Shown: positions 11,483 to 24,369 of the stretch, piece by piece | How the letters are laid out: each line of letters starts with the position of its first letter | How positions within the stretch are numbered: the first letter of the stretch is position 1 | DNA from: Arbacia lixula | Lineage: Eukaryota; Echinodermata; Echinoidea; Arbacioida; Arbaciidae | Direction of reading: 5' to 3' | DNA: 64,000 nt | NCBI GenBank assembly: GCA_963669155.1 | Contig: OZ022597.1 | Location: 1,953,306 to 2,017,305, forward strand | The notes under the pieces: generated by a model | Seen by the model: only the letters and a program-made list of their open reading frames with translations | Told to the model about the DNA's origin: nothing | Database searches by the model: none | Translations under genes and position numbers: made by a program

Positions 11483-11935
11483 CAGTGTGTCCCAGAAAAA
11501 AAGGAAACCGAGATTCTGTGTTATTTCTCTAGTTGACTGGAAAAAACATGGAATATTATACACATACACTTTCATTAGAAAGCACGGTGTTTCGTCTTTC
11601 ATTTAACACCTAACATGACAGATAAGAGTCATGCGTTGAGGAGCAACAGGTGTTTTAAAAATAATTGTCAAAATCAAGTTGCGCAGGACAAATGGTCAAG
11701 GTTTGTAAGGAAGCATCAACGTAGTGCAAACAGCATTAATTATTCTGCGTTTCTGACATCGAGGACTTGTAATTGCTTGAAATCAGTCATGCGTAAACAA
11801 TCCGTCGTGAATTTGGTACCAAATGAAAGAAGATACTTTACTCTCAATATTGGTGTCATTTTTATAATGATTTGATATTTGATGATTACGTTATCAACCT
11901 CCAAAAACGGGTTTCCCTTTTTCTGGGACACACTT
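11483..11935. mobile_element. Tc1/mariner-like non-autonomous element
   Basis: Terminal inverted repeats CAGTGTGTCCCAG / CTGGGACACACT continue into AAAAAGGAAACC / GGTTTCCCTTTTT. TA dinucleotides flank both sides. The size is about 453 bp. GTGTCCCA-type ends and TA target sites are typical of mariner-related elements. The internal frames are short and not transposase-like. Confidence 0.8.
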
Positions 11936-12471
11936 TATAGCGCTTAACAGTGTCTCCAAGCACTTTAAAGAGATGAAAAACAACAAGGATACGTAGTGGT
12001 AGAAAATGTACATATGCTAAGCACGGCAATCGCTAGCTCTGAAATTGTGCATCCACCATAACACCTGTCTGTTAGATATTAAGTGGACTTTGTTTAGTTT
12101 AAAAATAGGTGTGTGAAAGGACAAGGACATTCATGGTGAGTGAGAAACATTTTTGAGCACTAATCCATGTTTATTATGTATTGAATTCAAAGGATTTTGA
12201 TGTAACTAAGCACCATTTTTGTGATATACGAGCTTACTTTACTTACTTAGTCAAAACGAGAATACATATAGAAGGCATTGTTGACATTGTTCTATACAAA
12301 TACGTCACTGCTATGTAACATACACAGCGGGCATTCGCCTGTGATTGTGTGCGCTAAGTAAGGTTCCTATGGCAACCCCCTAATTACAATGGGTTCCTAC
12401 TAATTCACCTGTTCCTTATAGATAAGATAGAGTGCATTATGGATGTAAGAGTTGCTGCTAGTCGGATAAAT
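11936..12471. other. Intergenic, nothing recognised
   Basis: AT-rich DNA without coding signs, ending at the 7-bp target duplication of the next element. Confidence 0.4.
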
Positions 12472-13115
12472 CAGGGATGTGTTAGGAAGGAGAAACAACT
12501 CGAGGATGTTGAAACATCTGTATGGATACTAAAGCGTGCTCATGGATTTCCAAAGCAGCACCGACATTTAGCTGCTGCCAACTTGGAAAGAAATGTTTTT
12601 CATTTCCTGTTTTGTCTCTCGAAGCTTATCACATTTTTTGTTTGTTTGCAATTTTCAAGAAAGTTAGGGACAACACCGCTAAAGATCATGCATTCGGTTT
12701 CCTTCTAAATAATTGTTGAGTGATTCATTCTTACTTTAACAATTAACCAATTACAGTGTACTTCACTTTCCGGATTTTTCCAAAAATATGGGATTCAATC
12801 ATTATCAAAAGTATATTTTAAGATGTGCATTTGCATGCAGTTGAGATATTTTACTCGAAAAAAAAAACTTTTTATTTTTGTTCGCTGATATCTCTTTTCC
12901 TTACAAAAGTATTGATGCAATCCAACAGAACTGGACAAGCGAAATAAGATTCTAGATTTCTTTAGTTCTCTCTGAGAAACCGTTGCTACGCAATCTTGTT
13001 CGTTATTGTTATAACACCTGAAAAGCACATGCTGAGACCACATACTTTTTCGGCGGTGCCACGCATGGGTTCATAGAGACAAAGTTGCTTTATCTCCTTC
13101 CATAACACATCTCTG
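12472..13115 (+). mobile_element. CAGGGATG-family transposon, 644 bp
   Basis: It begins CAGGGATGTGTTAGGAAG and ends with CTTCCATAACACATCTCTG. The flanks GATAAAT (12465-12471) and GATAAAC (13116-13122) form a 7-bp target duplication with one change. Its minus-strand open frame is shared with the other copies but shows mostly amino-acid-changing differences, so it is not maintained as a protein. Confidence 0.85.
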
Positions 13116-13199
13116 GATAAACCTCAGTCATGATCTTGGGTTTCCATTAAGAGCAATTCCTTGCAAAGCCACGCATAGTTTTCCTACACGATGGCGCAA

Positions 13200-13640
13200 G
13201 TGCAGGTGTCAACGCAAATGAGAGAGACACGAAGATGCCAGAACCGTGAGAGCAAATGTGTGAAAGAAAAACGTACAGTGGATGGGAGAGGGAATGTGTA
13301 GAGGGAGAGAGAGATGAGTGAGGGGGTGTGAAATAGCGATAGAGAAAAAGATGTATATAAAGAGTAAAATTTGGGAGAAAAGCAGACAAGGGGAGTGATA
13401 ATTAAAGAGAGATAAAGATAGAGAGACTGAGAGAGAGAGAAAGAGAGAGAGAGAGAGCGACAGATACAGAGGGTGAAAAAAGGAAGAAGACGCACAGAGC
13501 GACACAGAGAGAGATGGGAAGGTGGAACAGCGAGGGATATTTAAGAGAGAGGAGAATGTGAGTGAGCTACAAACAGAAAGATGACGTGGAGGAGAGAGAG
13601 GGACATATATAGAGGGGGTAGAGTGATATAAACGTATATA
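13200..13640. repeat. GA-rich imperfect repeat block
   Basis: Purine-rich DNA dominated by GAGAGA. The three Leu/Ser-rich minus-strand frames are shadows of it. Confidence 0.8.
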
Positions 13641-13670
13641 CACTTTAATACTCGTAAAACAACATCACTC

Positions 13671-13930
13671 TCACCCCCCCCCCCCCCCCCACCCCCAATT
13701 CACTCCAGTGAGTCACTCCAGTTTAGCTGTCTGATATTGTCTGTCGGGCTAGTGTCCGGCATTCCCAAATACAGTCCCGTTGTGATCACCGCTGCTTGCT
13801 CTACCCGTATATTGTTTAGACCCGGTTGTCTTGACAATAATGCTCAAATGACGTCACACTTCGGTACTCTATAGTCGTATAACAACACCACTCTCACCCC
13901 CCCCCCCCCCCCCCGCCCACCCCTAACCCC
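13671..13930. repeat. Dispersed repeat between poly-C runs
   Basis: The segment 13700-13882, between two poly-C tracts each preceded by ACTCTCACCCC, matches the reverse complement of about 27385-27575. It may be a mobile element whose ends are hidden by the homopolymers. Confidence 0.65.
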
Positions 13931-14657
13931 TTACCATTGAGCGGCTTGCCTGAAGATACATAGGGTGTTAGCAATAAGTGAACGAAGAAAAAAGTAGGAA
14001 TATCTCTAAAACCATTACTTGACACTTTTCGCAAAGCCAGGCAGGTGGAAGTGAATTGAACACGAACTTAACCCAGTTTCTCTGCTCCAAACGCATTTTT
14101 TTCGCACATTTACCGGTAGATCACGTGGAATATGACGTAGTCATCTTCAAGTACAAGCAGTCCATCGTTGTGTTTCATTTTACAGGTTGTTACATCGTGA
14201 GCAGATGATTCCAGGTCGCCCCTTACGAAGTACATGTGCGACTATCGATACTAGTACTCATATTTATCACGATGATATCGATTATATGCTTTTCTTTTGT
14301 GATTTTGGATTTGTTTATTAAACACTGTTTCACAAACAAATAAATGCAATCGTTTTTTTTAAGTAGCAGTAAGTTGTCGTTATAATAATCATTATATTCA
14401 TATTCAATATCCCTCCAGCTAAAAATCATCGTTTAATTTATGAGCATGATTGTAGAAAATGAAACACATTGGAAGTATTTATAAATACATTTGCTCTCAC
14501 CAAATTTTGAAATTATGAGTGGTTCTAATGTAAGCACTAGTCTTTTGAAATACAATGCAAATGTATTTGTCACATTGCAGACCATATCACACATCACCTT
14601 AAATGTAGCCCGCCCCTTTTGGAGACCCAATTCTGAAAGTTCCCTGACTTTGTCATC

Positions 14658-14660
<3 letters not shown>
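13931..14660. other. Intergenic, nothing recognised
   Basis: AT-rich, no exon-like segment. Confidence 0.4.

Positions 14661-14714
<54 letters not shown>
14661..14714. repeat. (GA)n microsatellite
   Basis: 27 uninterrupted GA units. Confidence 0.95.
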
Positions 14715-14718
<4 letters not shown>

Positions 14719-15511
14719 TATATAACCTTTGCCTGGAATCGACAAATCGTAATATTCGGTTTGGAGAAAATGATCTTCGATAATTGATTGAGCTTTCTTT
14801 TTCGTACCACGGAAATAGTCAAATCTCAGTGAAAACTAATTGGATTTTCATTTATTGTACTATAGTTATAGTAAATCTGACCCTAAAATTTCACAATTGG
14901 TATCCCTAAGATACGTGCTAAATATGTGCAGATGTTTGTAAAAGGGACGGGCCATCTTTAAAGCTGTAAGAATACACTTTACGTAACATACCACGACATG
15001 TTTCAATTAAAGTATTTGGGATAAAAAGAAGGCGTGCAAAATTTAACACAAAGCACTTCACATCAATCTGGGTTTTCAGCTGTCCTTAATGTGGATGCTA
15101 TCACTGGTGTTGGTGTGGAGTTAAACATTGTGAAAGCGACCCCAGCTTGTCACCATTGCCATGGTCATATCGGATGGCGACACATCGATTTGACCCACCA
15201 AAACCGACGCCAGGAATAATTTGTCAAAAATCAATCCGTTTTATGGAGGTGTTGGTGGAGGGAGGGGGAATATCATGGGTTGGGGAGAGTAATGGAGTAG
15301 TGAAGAGAGGGGGAAGAAGGGAGAGGAAGGGGGTGGGAGGTAGGAGGGGGAGGGAGGGAGGTGGAGAATTGGGAATGAGGATAGGGAAATGTAGAGAGGG
15401 GGAAGGGGTAAAAAGTTGCTTATTAGGCATGTTAGGGATGGCTTGTTTGCTGTGTCATTGTTGTATTCATACAGTTTATTTGAAGAAAATCAATTTGTGT
15501 TACAGGAAATG
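14715..15511. other. Intergenic; G-rich patch 15240-15420
   Basis: A purine-rich, G-rich stretch (GGGGGAAGAAGGGAG type) gives long open frames on both strands that are not protein-like. Otherwise nothing was recognised. Confidence 0.4.
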
Positions 15512-15676
15512 TTTTTACAAAGAAATTTTTAGGCATACACCCATCAGTAAGGATAGCGTTCTCCATCCTGTGAATAAATGAATGTCTAACTTGTTCTTCA
15601 TTCATTTACTAGACATGCTAGATGGAGCACGCTATTCTTACTACTGGGTGTATGCCTAAAATTTCTTTGTAAATTG
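15512..15676. mobile_element. ~165-bp palindromic MITE
   Basis: The left arm (ACAAAGAAATTTTTAGGC...) and right arm (...GCCTAAAATTTCTTTGT) pair along about 70 bases around a short centre. One arm recurs near 28300-28375 with the same GATGGAGCACGCTAT core, so the family is dispersed. Confidence 0.75.
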
Positions 15677-17000
15677 AAATTACCCCAGGAAGGATATTTG
15701 TTTTGTGTTGAACTGTACTTAAATAAAGTCAAATTGTTTCCTTGATTTTCAGACATGTCAGATGCGGTGTAAGCCGAATTGTAAGAGCAATGTCAGATAA
15801 AATCATAATCAACATCACATTCAACATCTCATAAAATGGTTGTACAAACGCCATCGCAAGTAGGCGTGGTATCAAGGGAAATGAGGAAAAGGGTTATTCA
15901 TGGCGATATAGCGCGAGAGAAGAGTGAGAAAGAGAAGAATAGATGAGATCAAAGGACAAGATACAAGGGATACATTAGTCTTATTCATGATTTCGTGCAA
16001 GGGCGCGGGGAGCAAAGTCCTCTAATTAATTAATTCCAACACGCCGATATATTTTTAGAAGTGATACTTTCAATAACCACTAGATTCATCCACATTCATC
16101 AAATGTGACTTTCTTTATGAAATAAGCGCAGGGTTGAATCTTGTACATTGGATATAAACCAATCATCCAATGGATCTGATTGACTCTGTCAGCGCCAAAC
16201 AAAATGCCGCTCTTTTTTTATTTGTATGTTCAAATGAAAATATGCCGCATGACCTTAAAAATATATTTTGGTGCCTCCAGATGGATAGCACGGTTACTCT
16301 ATAGGGGATCGCTGGATTATTCATAGGTAATGAGGAAGGAGTGTAAAAACGCGATTATATCAAATATCTCTTAAAAGCGAACTCTAGCTTGTGCGTTCTG
16401 CTGTACCTACATCTCGCGTGTTTGTTATGGTGATGACGGCATGCGGGACGTCACCATGGCAACGTGTAACCATAATAAAAAGCGAGGTACGCAATTAGAA
16501 AGAAGGAGAGATATAGAAAGATAGGGAGTAATTATAGCACGACCACGACCTCTAAACGAAAATTAATAATATGCTCTGACATCGGCGCGAATTGTACTTC
16601 ACAGTATTACTGTGAATCACTGTTAGATCTTTAAACCCTTCTGTTCTTTATTTAATACATCTATAATTTTTGTCTGTAGTTTGGGAGTAGACGTGCAGCG
16701 CAGCTGGTGGACATAGTTTTAAAAGGAACTTCTTAAACCCTTTCAATAATTACTTTTATTTTTCTTATTGAATGTAATATTGTAGTTATCATTATCATTG
16801 CTCTAGTTGTATTATCTTTTTACTTTGATTTGCTTATTTTCTAACAGATAAATACGTCAATGTTGTTAACATGGAGAGGACCAGTCAGAGAACTGACATA
16901 TTTGTATCATCAGTCATTATTGAGTTATATTTTACTGTTAAGTTTCACATTTCGAAAAAAAATGGATTTATATCTCATCTTGTTCATACAATTACCATCA
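15677..17000. other. Intergenic, nothing recognised
   Basis: AT-rich DNA. A short hairpin occurs near 16425-16460 around GGTGATGACG / CGTCACC. No coding segment with splice borders was seen. Confidence 0.4.
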
Positions 17001-17062
17001 TCATCATCATCACCACCACCACCGCCATCATCATCATCATCATCATCATCGTCATCATCAGG
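17001..17062. repeat. (ATC)n/(CAC)n trinucleotide repeat
   Basis: Imperfect CAT/CAC repeat. The poly-Ser, poly-Ile and poly-Asp frames on the two strands are translations of it. Confidence 0.95.
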
Positions 17063-17376
17063 GGACGGGTCATCTTTAAATAACCCTTTATGCGTCTTTG
17101 AGGCATTATGCAACTGGTAATACACGCACATTCCCGTAGGGCAATACAGAGTCTGGCAGAAGAGGAGTTAGTTGAGAGGTTACCAGTACTTTCAGTCTCG
17201 AGAAGACAGTGTGATGTCTTCCCAACGCCATTCTTTAAAGGGGACACGAAACGGAAGTGCTTCAAAGACGAGGAGGAGATGGGCAAGAAGAGGAGAGCGC
17301 CAAAAGAATGCGACGGTTTGATTGGCGCCACTCCACGCTGCACTGCATGTGCCCTACTTAGCTCATCTCACCCTTA

Positions 17377-17937
17377 TAGGGTTACTAAATTAGAAAAATA
17401 AGTTCCCACTAATCTATGTAAAATTATCCACTAAAAACGAATTTCACATTTGTTTGCCGCAATAAAGTCTCATTTTGATGCACGCCTCCAGTGACATATG
17501 AGAAATCAAAATTCCATAAATTGTACGGAGGTCAACAATAGACCATTTTCGTAATGTATTCACAACTTTCCCCCTGACTGCGTAGTAACGCGTTATTGCA
17601 TTCACCTGTATCTTCTCATTCAGATTCAATGGATGGAATGCACTTTGAATCTATTATTTGTTGCTACTCAGACAAATCTCGGACAAGCTTTGGGGTTCCC
17701 ATTGGTAACGTATTGTTTAAATGGCGTGAATAAAATATTTTATTTACGCCGTTGGCCTTTATAGCATTTTGACTTCTCATACGTCACTGGAGACGTGCGG
17801 TTTTTTTTTTTTTTCAAATTTTCGTCAAAATGAGACTTTATTGCGGCAAACGAATGTAAAATTCGTTTTTCATGTTTTTAGTGGATAATTTTACATAGAT
17901 TAGTGGGAACTTATTTTTCTAATTTAGTAACTCTTTA
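17377..17937. mobile_element. Inverted-repeat element, ~560 bp
   Basis: The ends pair over roughly 100 bases: GGTTACTAAATTAGAAAAA at the left and TTTTTCTAATTTAGTAAC at the right, then the inverted phrases GTGGATAATTTTACAT and TTTGCCGCAATAAAGTC. Related sequence occurs at 42843-43080, near 9277 and near 43360-43395. Non-coding. Confidence 0.8.
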
Positions 17938-18562
17938 AAGATCCCCTGACATGAAAATGTATGTTTACTTATGTTGATGCAACTTAATATGTATATAAAA
18001 AAAAATCACTAACTGTTCAATGGAAATATGTGTCCTATATTAAGCAAATAATCAACGTCGGTGAAGGTAATGGGACGAAATATCACTTCCGAGGCGATCT
18101 GTTGTAGCTATCTTTCCGAAGCTTTTAGCTGAGGAAAGATAGCGTATACATTCAGATCGCCGAGAAAGTGATAGTTCGTCTCATTGCCTGAAACCAAATG
18201 TTGATTATTTGCTTTATATTCCACATCTGATACCAACATCTATAAAATAAATGACAATTTAACGTACAAAAGCATTCGTGTCGGTGCGGCTACATATTCA
18301 CGCGACGCTCCGAAACCCGGAAGCAAATTGACTTTGTGCACGCTATATAGACTCTACAAATTCCAACGAACACTATGACATGGTGATGCTTATTTGTAAG
18401 ATTTTGACGGAAGGCCAAGAAGTAATCGAAATTCTCTTACCTGTGCGGTATCGGTGAGAACATAGATCCTCCGAGAATGCTCTTCATAATTCTAAGAAAT
18501 TACAGGCAAGTGAAATTCTAGGTCAATTTTGGTACGAGGTGGTAGAGAATTGCACACTTGCT

Positions 18563-18734
18563 TTGGTGAAATACTGTGTGGGGGAAATGGAAGCCTTGCA
18601 CTGCTTTGTACGTACGCGCGCGGCGCAGCGCGCTATAACCAAAAATTTTAATTTCCGCGCGCGCACCGCGGTGTCGTCTGCGCCGATAGTCCGAGCTACG
18701 CACTTTTATTTCGCGCGTACTCAAAATATTGATC
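18563..18734. other. CpG-rich patch in AT-rich DNA
   Basis: The segment is crowded with CGCG, GCGC and CGTACG words, unlike the DNA around it. It is not bordered by any exon, so I see no promoter function beyond its composition. It lies inside the composite element. Confidence 0.6.
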
Positions 18735-18775
18735 ACGCGTTAGGACTGTGAGGAGTGAAGAGATCAGCGAAACCA

Positions 18776-18853
18776 AAAAGTACTATCACCTAGAGTGTAA
18801 CGAACTTTCCTTCTCAAAAAAGTACTATCACCTAGAGTGTAACGAACTTTTCT
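18776..18853. repeat. 40-bp tandem duplication
   Basis: AAAAAGTACTATCACCTAG and the bases after it, through GTAACGAACTTTTC, occur twice head to tail. Confidence 0.9.
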
Positions 18854-18945
18854 GCTCAGGTGATCAGATGGGAAAAACTACGCTTCATCACGTGATCAAC
18901 TCTTGACCAATCATAAAGCAACATTCTTAGTATGTGGAATATAAT

Positions 18946-19410
18946 TTAAAATAATATTTCTATATGCTTTCTCAGCACTGATAATCCCCGCCTTCAAAAT
19001 ATCCTCCAACTCATGATGCCCCTTGTGACATCATCAAAGATAGAAATTAGCAACTAATAAACAGAATTTATGCACAAACGAAACATTGCAATGACTACCT
19101 CCACCTACCCACATGAGCATCACATGTTTTCACACAATACCATCTAATAACCTTTCATGTGAGAATAATCGTTTCCTAATGTCAGAAATGTAATAGCTAT
19201 GCCAGGAAAAAAATGCATTGTATAAACACGTGATGCTCCTTTTTAGCACTTGCAGGTAGTCATTGCAATGTTTAGTTTGTGCATAAAGTCTATTATCCTG
19301 CTAATTCATACCTTAGATTACCTTAGTCACAAGGTGCATCTTGAGTTGGAGGATATTTTGGAGGCGGGGCCTATCAGTTCTGAGAAAAATATATTAAAAT
19401 TATTTTGAAA
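18946..19410. mobile_element. Imperfect inverted-repeat element nested in 17934-19556
   Basis: Left-arm phrases (CAGCACTGATAATCCCCGCC, then CCTCCAACTCATGATG, then TTTATGCACAAACGAAACAT) return inverted and in reverse order at 19215-19400. The loop is short. Non-coding. Confidence 0.7.
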
Positions 19411-19734
19411 ATTTCTAAATAATTTTTCTATATTAACAAAATCACTAACTGTTCAATAGAAACATGTATCCAATGTGTAATATAGGACTCATATTTTGTT
19501 ATATTATGTTGCATCAACATTAGTCAACTTACATTTTCATGTCATGGGACCTTTAACGTGTGATGCTTCGGCTTTGCAGCATTAACAACAGGTAGATTTG
19601 AAATGAAAACTTCTGATGATAACTGACTTTAAAACCCCAAATCCATGCGTTAATATGTTGAATCGGATAATTCGGATTTGTTGATATGATGTGTGTAGTG
19701 ATTTCTGGTTGCATTCATTTCCTCATTACTGATC

Positions 19735-19774
19735 ACTCTCTCTTCCTCTTTCTCAACTCTCTCTCTCTCTCTCT

Positions 19775-19808
<34 letters not shown>

Positions 19809-19915
19809 CCTCGCCCTCTCTCCTTCACTCTTTCTTAGTCTCTCTCTCTCTCTCTTTCTCCTTCACTCTCTCTTAGTCTCTCTCTCTCCCTCTCTCACTG
19901 TCTGAATATGTCTCT
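19735..19915. repeat. (CT)n microsatellite block
   Basis: Imperfect CT repeat with CCTTCACTCT interruptions. Confidence 0.9.
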
Positions 19916-21880
19916 CTCGTTCTCTATATACATTATATTTACATTCTTTACATTTCCTGCACAGTAGCACTGATATCGCGCCATGTCATCGTCCATTTTT
20001 CTCTCACTTAAATCACATCATTCATTAAAAAGCACATGTCTCGTACAAATGTCTCGTGAGGTATCAAATTAAAGTGGATGACATTTCAAACAAGATGATA
20101 CCACATTTGGGGGATTTGAGGTGATTTTCATTACAATATTTGGCAAAGTATTTGCATTTTAACAACTTTCCCCCAAAATCTATGAAATACTCACTTTGTC
20201 ATATTTCAGAAAATATTTACACTAACAAAATGAAACTTTTGAGAAAGGTACCTAACCATATGTTACATATGATGTGCAAATATCAAGGAGAGTACTTATC
20301 TTGACATATTATGATTTTCCAAAAGTCAAAATACTCAACCAGAGAGAAAAGGAGAGCAGAGTAGTGATGACACTCAAAACAAGCATAAAGTCTTTCGTTA
20401 CGCGGATAAAATTTAATAGGAACCCTTTGAATTGTCGTCCTCGTAAAAAAAAACCATGTTCATATTGACTGATTGACAATACAAGAAAAACAGTACAACT
20501 TGTAAATAAAAAAAAAAGCTGCTTGCAGATAATGTTGCTTGCACATGCATTATAACTTCATTTTTATTTTTCCGAAGTCCTTTTGTACACAGGTGGATCT
20601 GCACGTTCTTTTACGAACTTATGCAATCTTACAGCACAGATGTAATCTTAAAATAGCCAATGTTACTATTTTGATTAATCATAAGAGTACCCTTGTAAGG
20701 AAAACAGCAATAATGCGAAACTGGGTGAATTGATTACTTAGCCGGGTTAATCTCAAACCGAAGGATATATGGGTATAATTATGAATTCAGGTGGAAACTG
20801 TTTTCAATTCTATTTCTTCATTCGAAGCTCTACTCAGCAAAAATGATGCATTGTCAAAACATCGGAGGCAATTAAACAGATGAATGAATTGTACCAATCT
20901 CCAGCTTCGTTAATGACAACACTTGTTTCTTGACAATCATCTTCCAGGGATGATTTGTTCCTTCATTCGAGGCTTTATTCACTATAAAGACACGCCGGAG
21001 GTAAAAAAAAAAAAAAAACGATTGAGAATAAATAAAAAATGTAAAATGAATAAGAATTGCAACAATTTCGAGATTAGTTGATGGCAAGACTATTGTCTTG
21101 AAAAATACCTTACGGGGAATTATACATTCATAATCGCTGTCCGTCATGTCCGCTGCCACCCAAACCTGGAAATCCCGACTTCATAAAATCAGACGAAGGG
21201 TTCAGTCTTTCTGCCAAATAGCTCTCTGTCCTCACCATGCTTGAAGGTTACTATGGTTACAAGACCTCTGGTAATGGATCACTCAGTTTACTTCTTCATT
21301 TCTCAAGGCGCTCTCTCTTAGATTATTATGCAGCTATTTTCCGTGTCACCTATTATGTCGATGTCATATGGGGGAAATTAGTCCGATTGCTAAGGCTCTC
21401 TTGTGGAGTTTGGCCTTGGTTTCTGAATGAGAAATCATACATAAATGCACTTTTTGATGAAAAAAGAAACAGCAAGCTGAAACTTCAAAACGTTCAGTAG
21501 ATGAACGTGAAACCATCGTACTTACATATGCTATATAACTGCGATTCTTTTCCAAAGTGCCAATTGAGAATAAACAGATTTTATATTTGAGAATTAGGTT
21601 TAACATAATTACTACGACGTATATGTTGTTTTCTTCTCTTAAATCGTCGTATTTTTGCTGTTATGAAACACGTTTCAATTTCAATTTCAGTATGTTTACT
21701 TCCTTAACTTCAATATACTTTTCATTAAATTTCCATCCTGATAAAACATAGAACAATTCATCTGACTGAAATGAATAACACAATTTGTTCAATATTTGAC
21801 AAAGACCTGAGCATCACTGAACAATTACCAAAATTAACTCACGAAGCACGGTCTTTGTTAGCAGGTATCTTGTGTCGGGA
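19916..21880. other. Intergenic, nothing recognised
   Basis: AT-rich, with many short frames on both strands. None has exon borders or a recognisable product. Confidence 0.35.
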
Positions 21881-22215
21881 TTGCCTGAACAAAGAGAAAC
21901 ACTTCGTGAATAATAAATGTATTCATTATCATATTATCATTGCATTGTGGCAGAATTGCCTGCAGTAAAAGAAACACAATATGAATTATTATGATAAGTA
22001 AGAGCATCATCATTTTTATTATTGTTACTTTTTGTCGGGCTCGCTTGAACAAAAAGAAACACTTCGTTAAGGATAAGTAAGCATTATGATTATGTTCATG
22101 GTTATTCTTACATTGTAGCGGAATTGTCTGCACTAAAAGAAATATAATATGAATGATAATGATAATAGCCTCACTGTCACTATTATTATTACCTTGTGGC
22201 GAAATTGCCTGAACA
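21880..22215. repeat. Diverged ~80-bp tandem repeat, 4-5 units
   Basis: Units marked by GCCTG or GCTTG, then AACAAAGAGAAACA, then an ATTATGATAA-type tail recur near 21882, 21959, 22041, 22126 and 22208. The repeated motif in the minus-strand open frame comes from this. Confidence 0.7.
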
Positions 22216-23377
22216 CGACGAAAAACAATACATAAACATCATATGGTGGTTAATACGTACGAACAACACTACGTGACTTAACAATAGCCAATCAAAATCG
22301 AATAATAAAATGACATTCAATACATGGAACAAATGTCATAATGATGAAGATGTAGCATCTTGTCTTTGTTACAGGCATGCATATAAAGCATAGAATGAGA
22401 AAACAGATATTTGTCATTTGAGATCGTAAAACGTACGATGTTGCTTTTGTTGTCGGGGGGGGGGGGAGTCAGTTTCTTTGTTCCTTCAAGTTTCGACGTT
22501 GTTTTGGTTTTATAGCGAAAACTGTGCACGTGTACGTTCTGCCTTCTATCGATTATTGTGTTTGGGAGTTCTCCTCGTCTTAGATTAGTATCTTTTACAA
22601 GCCATGACAGAATAAAGATGAAACAAAACATAGCTGTTGCGTATTCGCCATGATAAGAAACGCGACGATAACATAACAATGATAAGAAAGTATATTGCAC
22701 CGCACGAGTGTTACTTAACAAGAACATGTTGGCGTGCAGGGGTTGTGAGTACATTATGTACATTGCAGTCTCCATGGAAACAGCCAGTGGTTCCGAGTGT
22801 TCCACTTATCACACTCATCGATTGAAGGTTGCAGTTATTGGAAACATGGCGATTCGATATGGATGTTGCCTTACATTGTTGTTCTAAGTCATGTTCTCTT
22901 CACAAAGCATAAAATGATTAATTATTGTATAAAATTATGCGGAAAATGAGGTAATGAAATGTAAATGAATCATGTTAAAGCAATGGTACATAATGCCTTT
23001 ATCATTAACAATGAACTTGTAAATCTACGGATAGACATTTGTGACATCATTAATTCAAGTTCACTTTTCGAGCTCATTTGATTTTTTATACAGATACGCA
23101 TTGTGCATCGCAGTTTAGTATGGTTCTACAAAATAAAAAAAAAAGATAAGTAACAATAGATGCATAAAAAAAAAACACATTGCAAAGAGGATTCAACGAA
23201 ATCAAAGCAAACCAAGCATACTTTCATGAAACTAAACCTATTATTAATGGAAGGAACTTAAATTGAAAGCATTGCTTATGGGTATTTAGGTCCTATCGTG
23301 AGGAAAGAAGGAAAGATGTCTGGAAGGGAAAAAGAGAGAGGACATTATATATTTTATATACACTAAAATATACTGTA
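22216..23377. other. Intergenic, nothing recognised
   Basis: AT-rich, with a poly-G run near 22457-22466. No supported genes. Confidence 0.4.
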
Positions 23378-23615
23378 CTGCTCTGACCAAAGGAAGACAC
23401 AAACAAAAGATACTTTTCTCGTAAATGAGCAAAATGTGTATTGTATTGGCATGAGTGCAAAACCATATCATTTTAGATTAAATATCTCACAGCAAGATGA
23501 ATATTTCTTGTCAAGATTTTGGCCGTATGTAGGAAATTCTGGGTACAATCTAAGAATAACAACAACCCAGATTTTAATGATTTGTCACCTGCTTCCTTCT
23601 GTCAGAGTAGGGCAG
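23378..23615. mobile_element. CTGCCCTACTCTGAC-family MITE, copy 1 (238 bp)
   Basis: It starts CTGCTCTGACCAAAGGAAG and ends CTTCTGTCAGAGTAGGGCAG, flanked by TA on both sides. Other copies lie at 24630-24878 and 46112-46353. The 96-codon open frame across it is not protein-coding. Confidence 0.85.
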
Positions 23616-24369
23616 TACATTTTACATTTGTTTACAAAGAAAGTTAGAACGAAATACATTTCAACTATTGTTAATTTAAATTTAGTTATTGTGCACATAC
23701 TTTCATGCGATTGCTTGATATACTAGTCCAGCGGCATACCTGAATAATTGTTCACTCTTGCCTAAAAGCACCAAATTGTGCACACTTTTAGAATTAAATT
23801 TTCTAAGAATATTTGGATATTGAGCCCAGGGAGGTACTGGCGGCCATTTTGAAATGAAATTTGAATGGAATATTTGTTTTCATCATAATAATGTATTATC
23901 TCAAAGCTAATTCAATTCTCTACAAGATTGTACTAAACCTATTGATCTCTGAGGACATATTTATAAACTTTTTTGGGGAAAATGTGATTTAAACAGGATG
24001 TGCTTCCCCATTCCACTATTTTGGAGAAATAATGAACACTTTTTATTCATATATGAAAAATTCGAACTTGATGAAAAACGGATAATAGATGTGCAGCCTA
24101 ATAATAAATCCAGTATTGGCCTATTTGGTATACTTTTGCTCCCAAGATAAAATTGTTCATCAACGCACCAATGTTGGGGTTCAGAGATGGGTCATCCTTA
24201 ATGAAGCTTATATGGACAAAATTACGTCTGGCACAGATCGAACACGTACTTGATTTTAAAGGCTAATTCAAACATCAGTTGCCATGCGTACAGTAAGAAA
24301 CATATATTTTTTTATTAGAGAGTCTGGCGTTATATTTGATGTGCATTGTATATATTTGTTTCAACTGAC

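Larger units (their letters stand above)
17934..19556. mobile_element. ~1.6-kb composite element with ~50-bp inverted ends
   Basis: The left end (TTTAAAG, then CCTGACATGAAAATGTA, then TTGATGCAAC) returns inverted at 19480-19556. The interior contains another inverted pair at 18060-18200, a CpG-rich patch at 18600-18730, a duplicated 40-bp segment and a further inverted-repeat element at 18946-19410. No transposase frame is visible. Confidence 0.6.

Noticed and set aside
12795..13043. A 60-80-codon minus-strand frame shared by three copies of the CAGGGATG family (also near 29085-29321 and 45827-46063)
   Set aside because: Comparing the copies at 12.9 kb and 45.9 kb by eye, most base differences change the amino acid and only about two are silent. 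The shared frame reflects copying of the repeat and not a maintained protein.
16860..17120. Frames with poly-Ser, poly-Ile or poly-Asp
   Set aside because: These are produced by the ATC/CAC trinucleotide repeat at 17001-17062.
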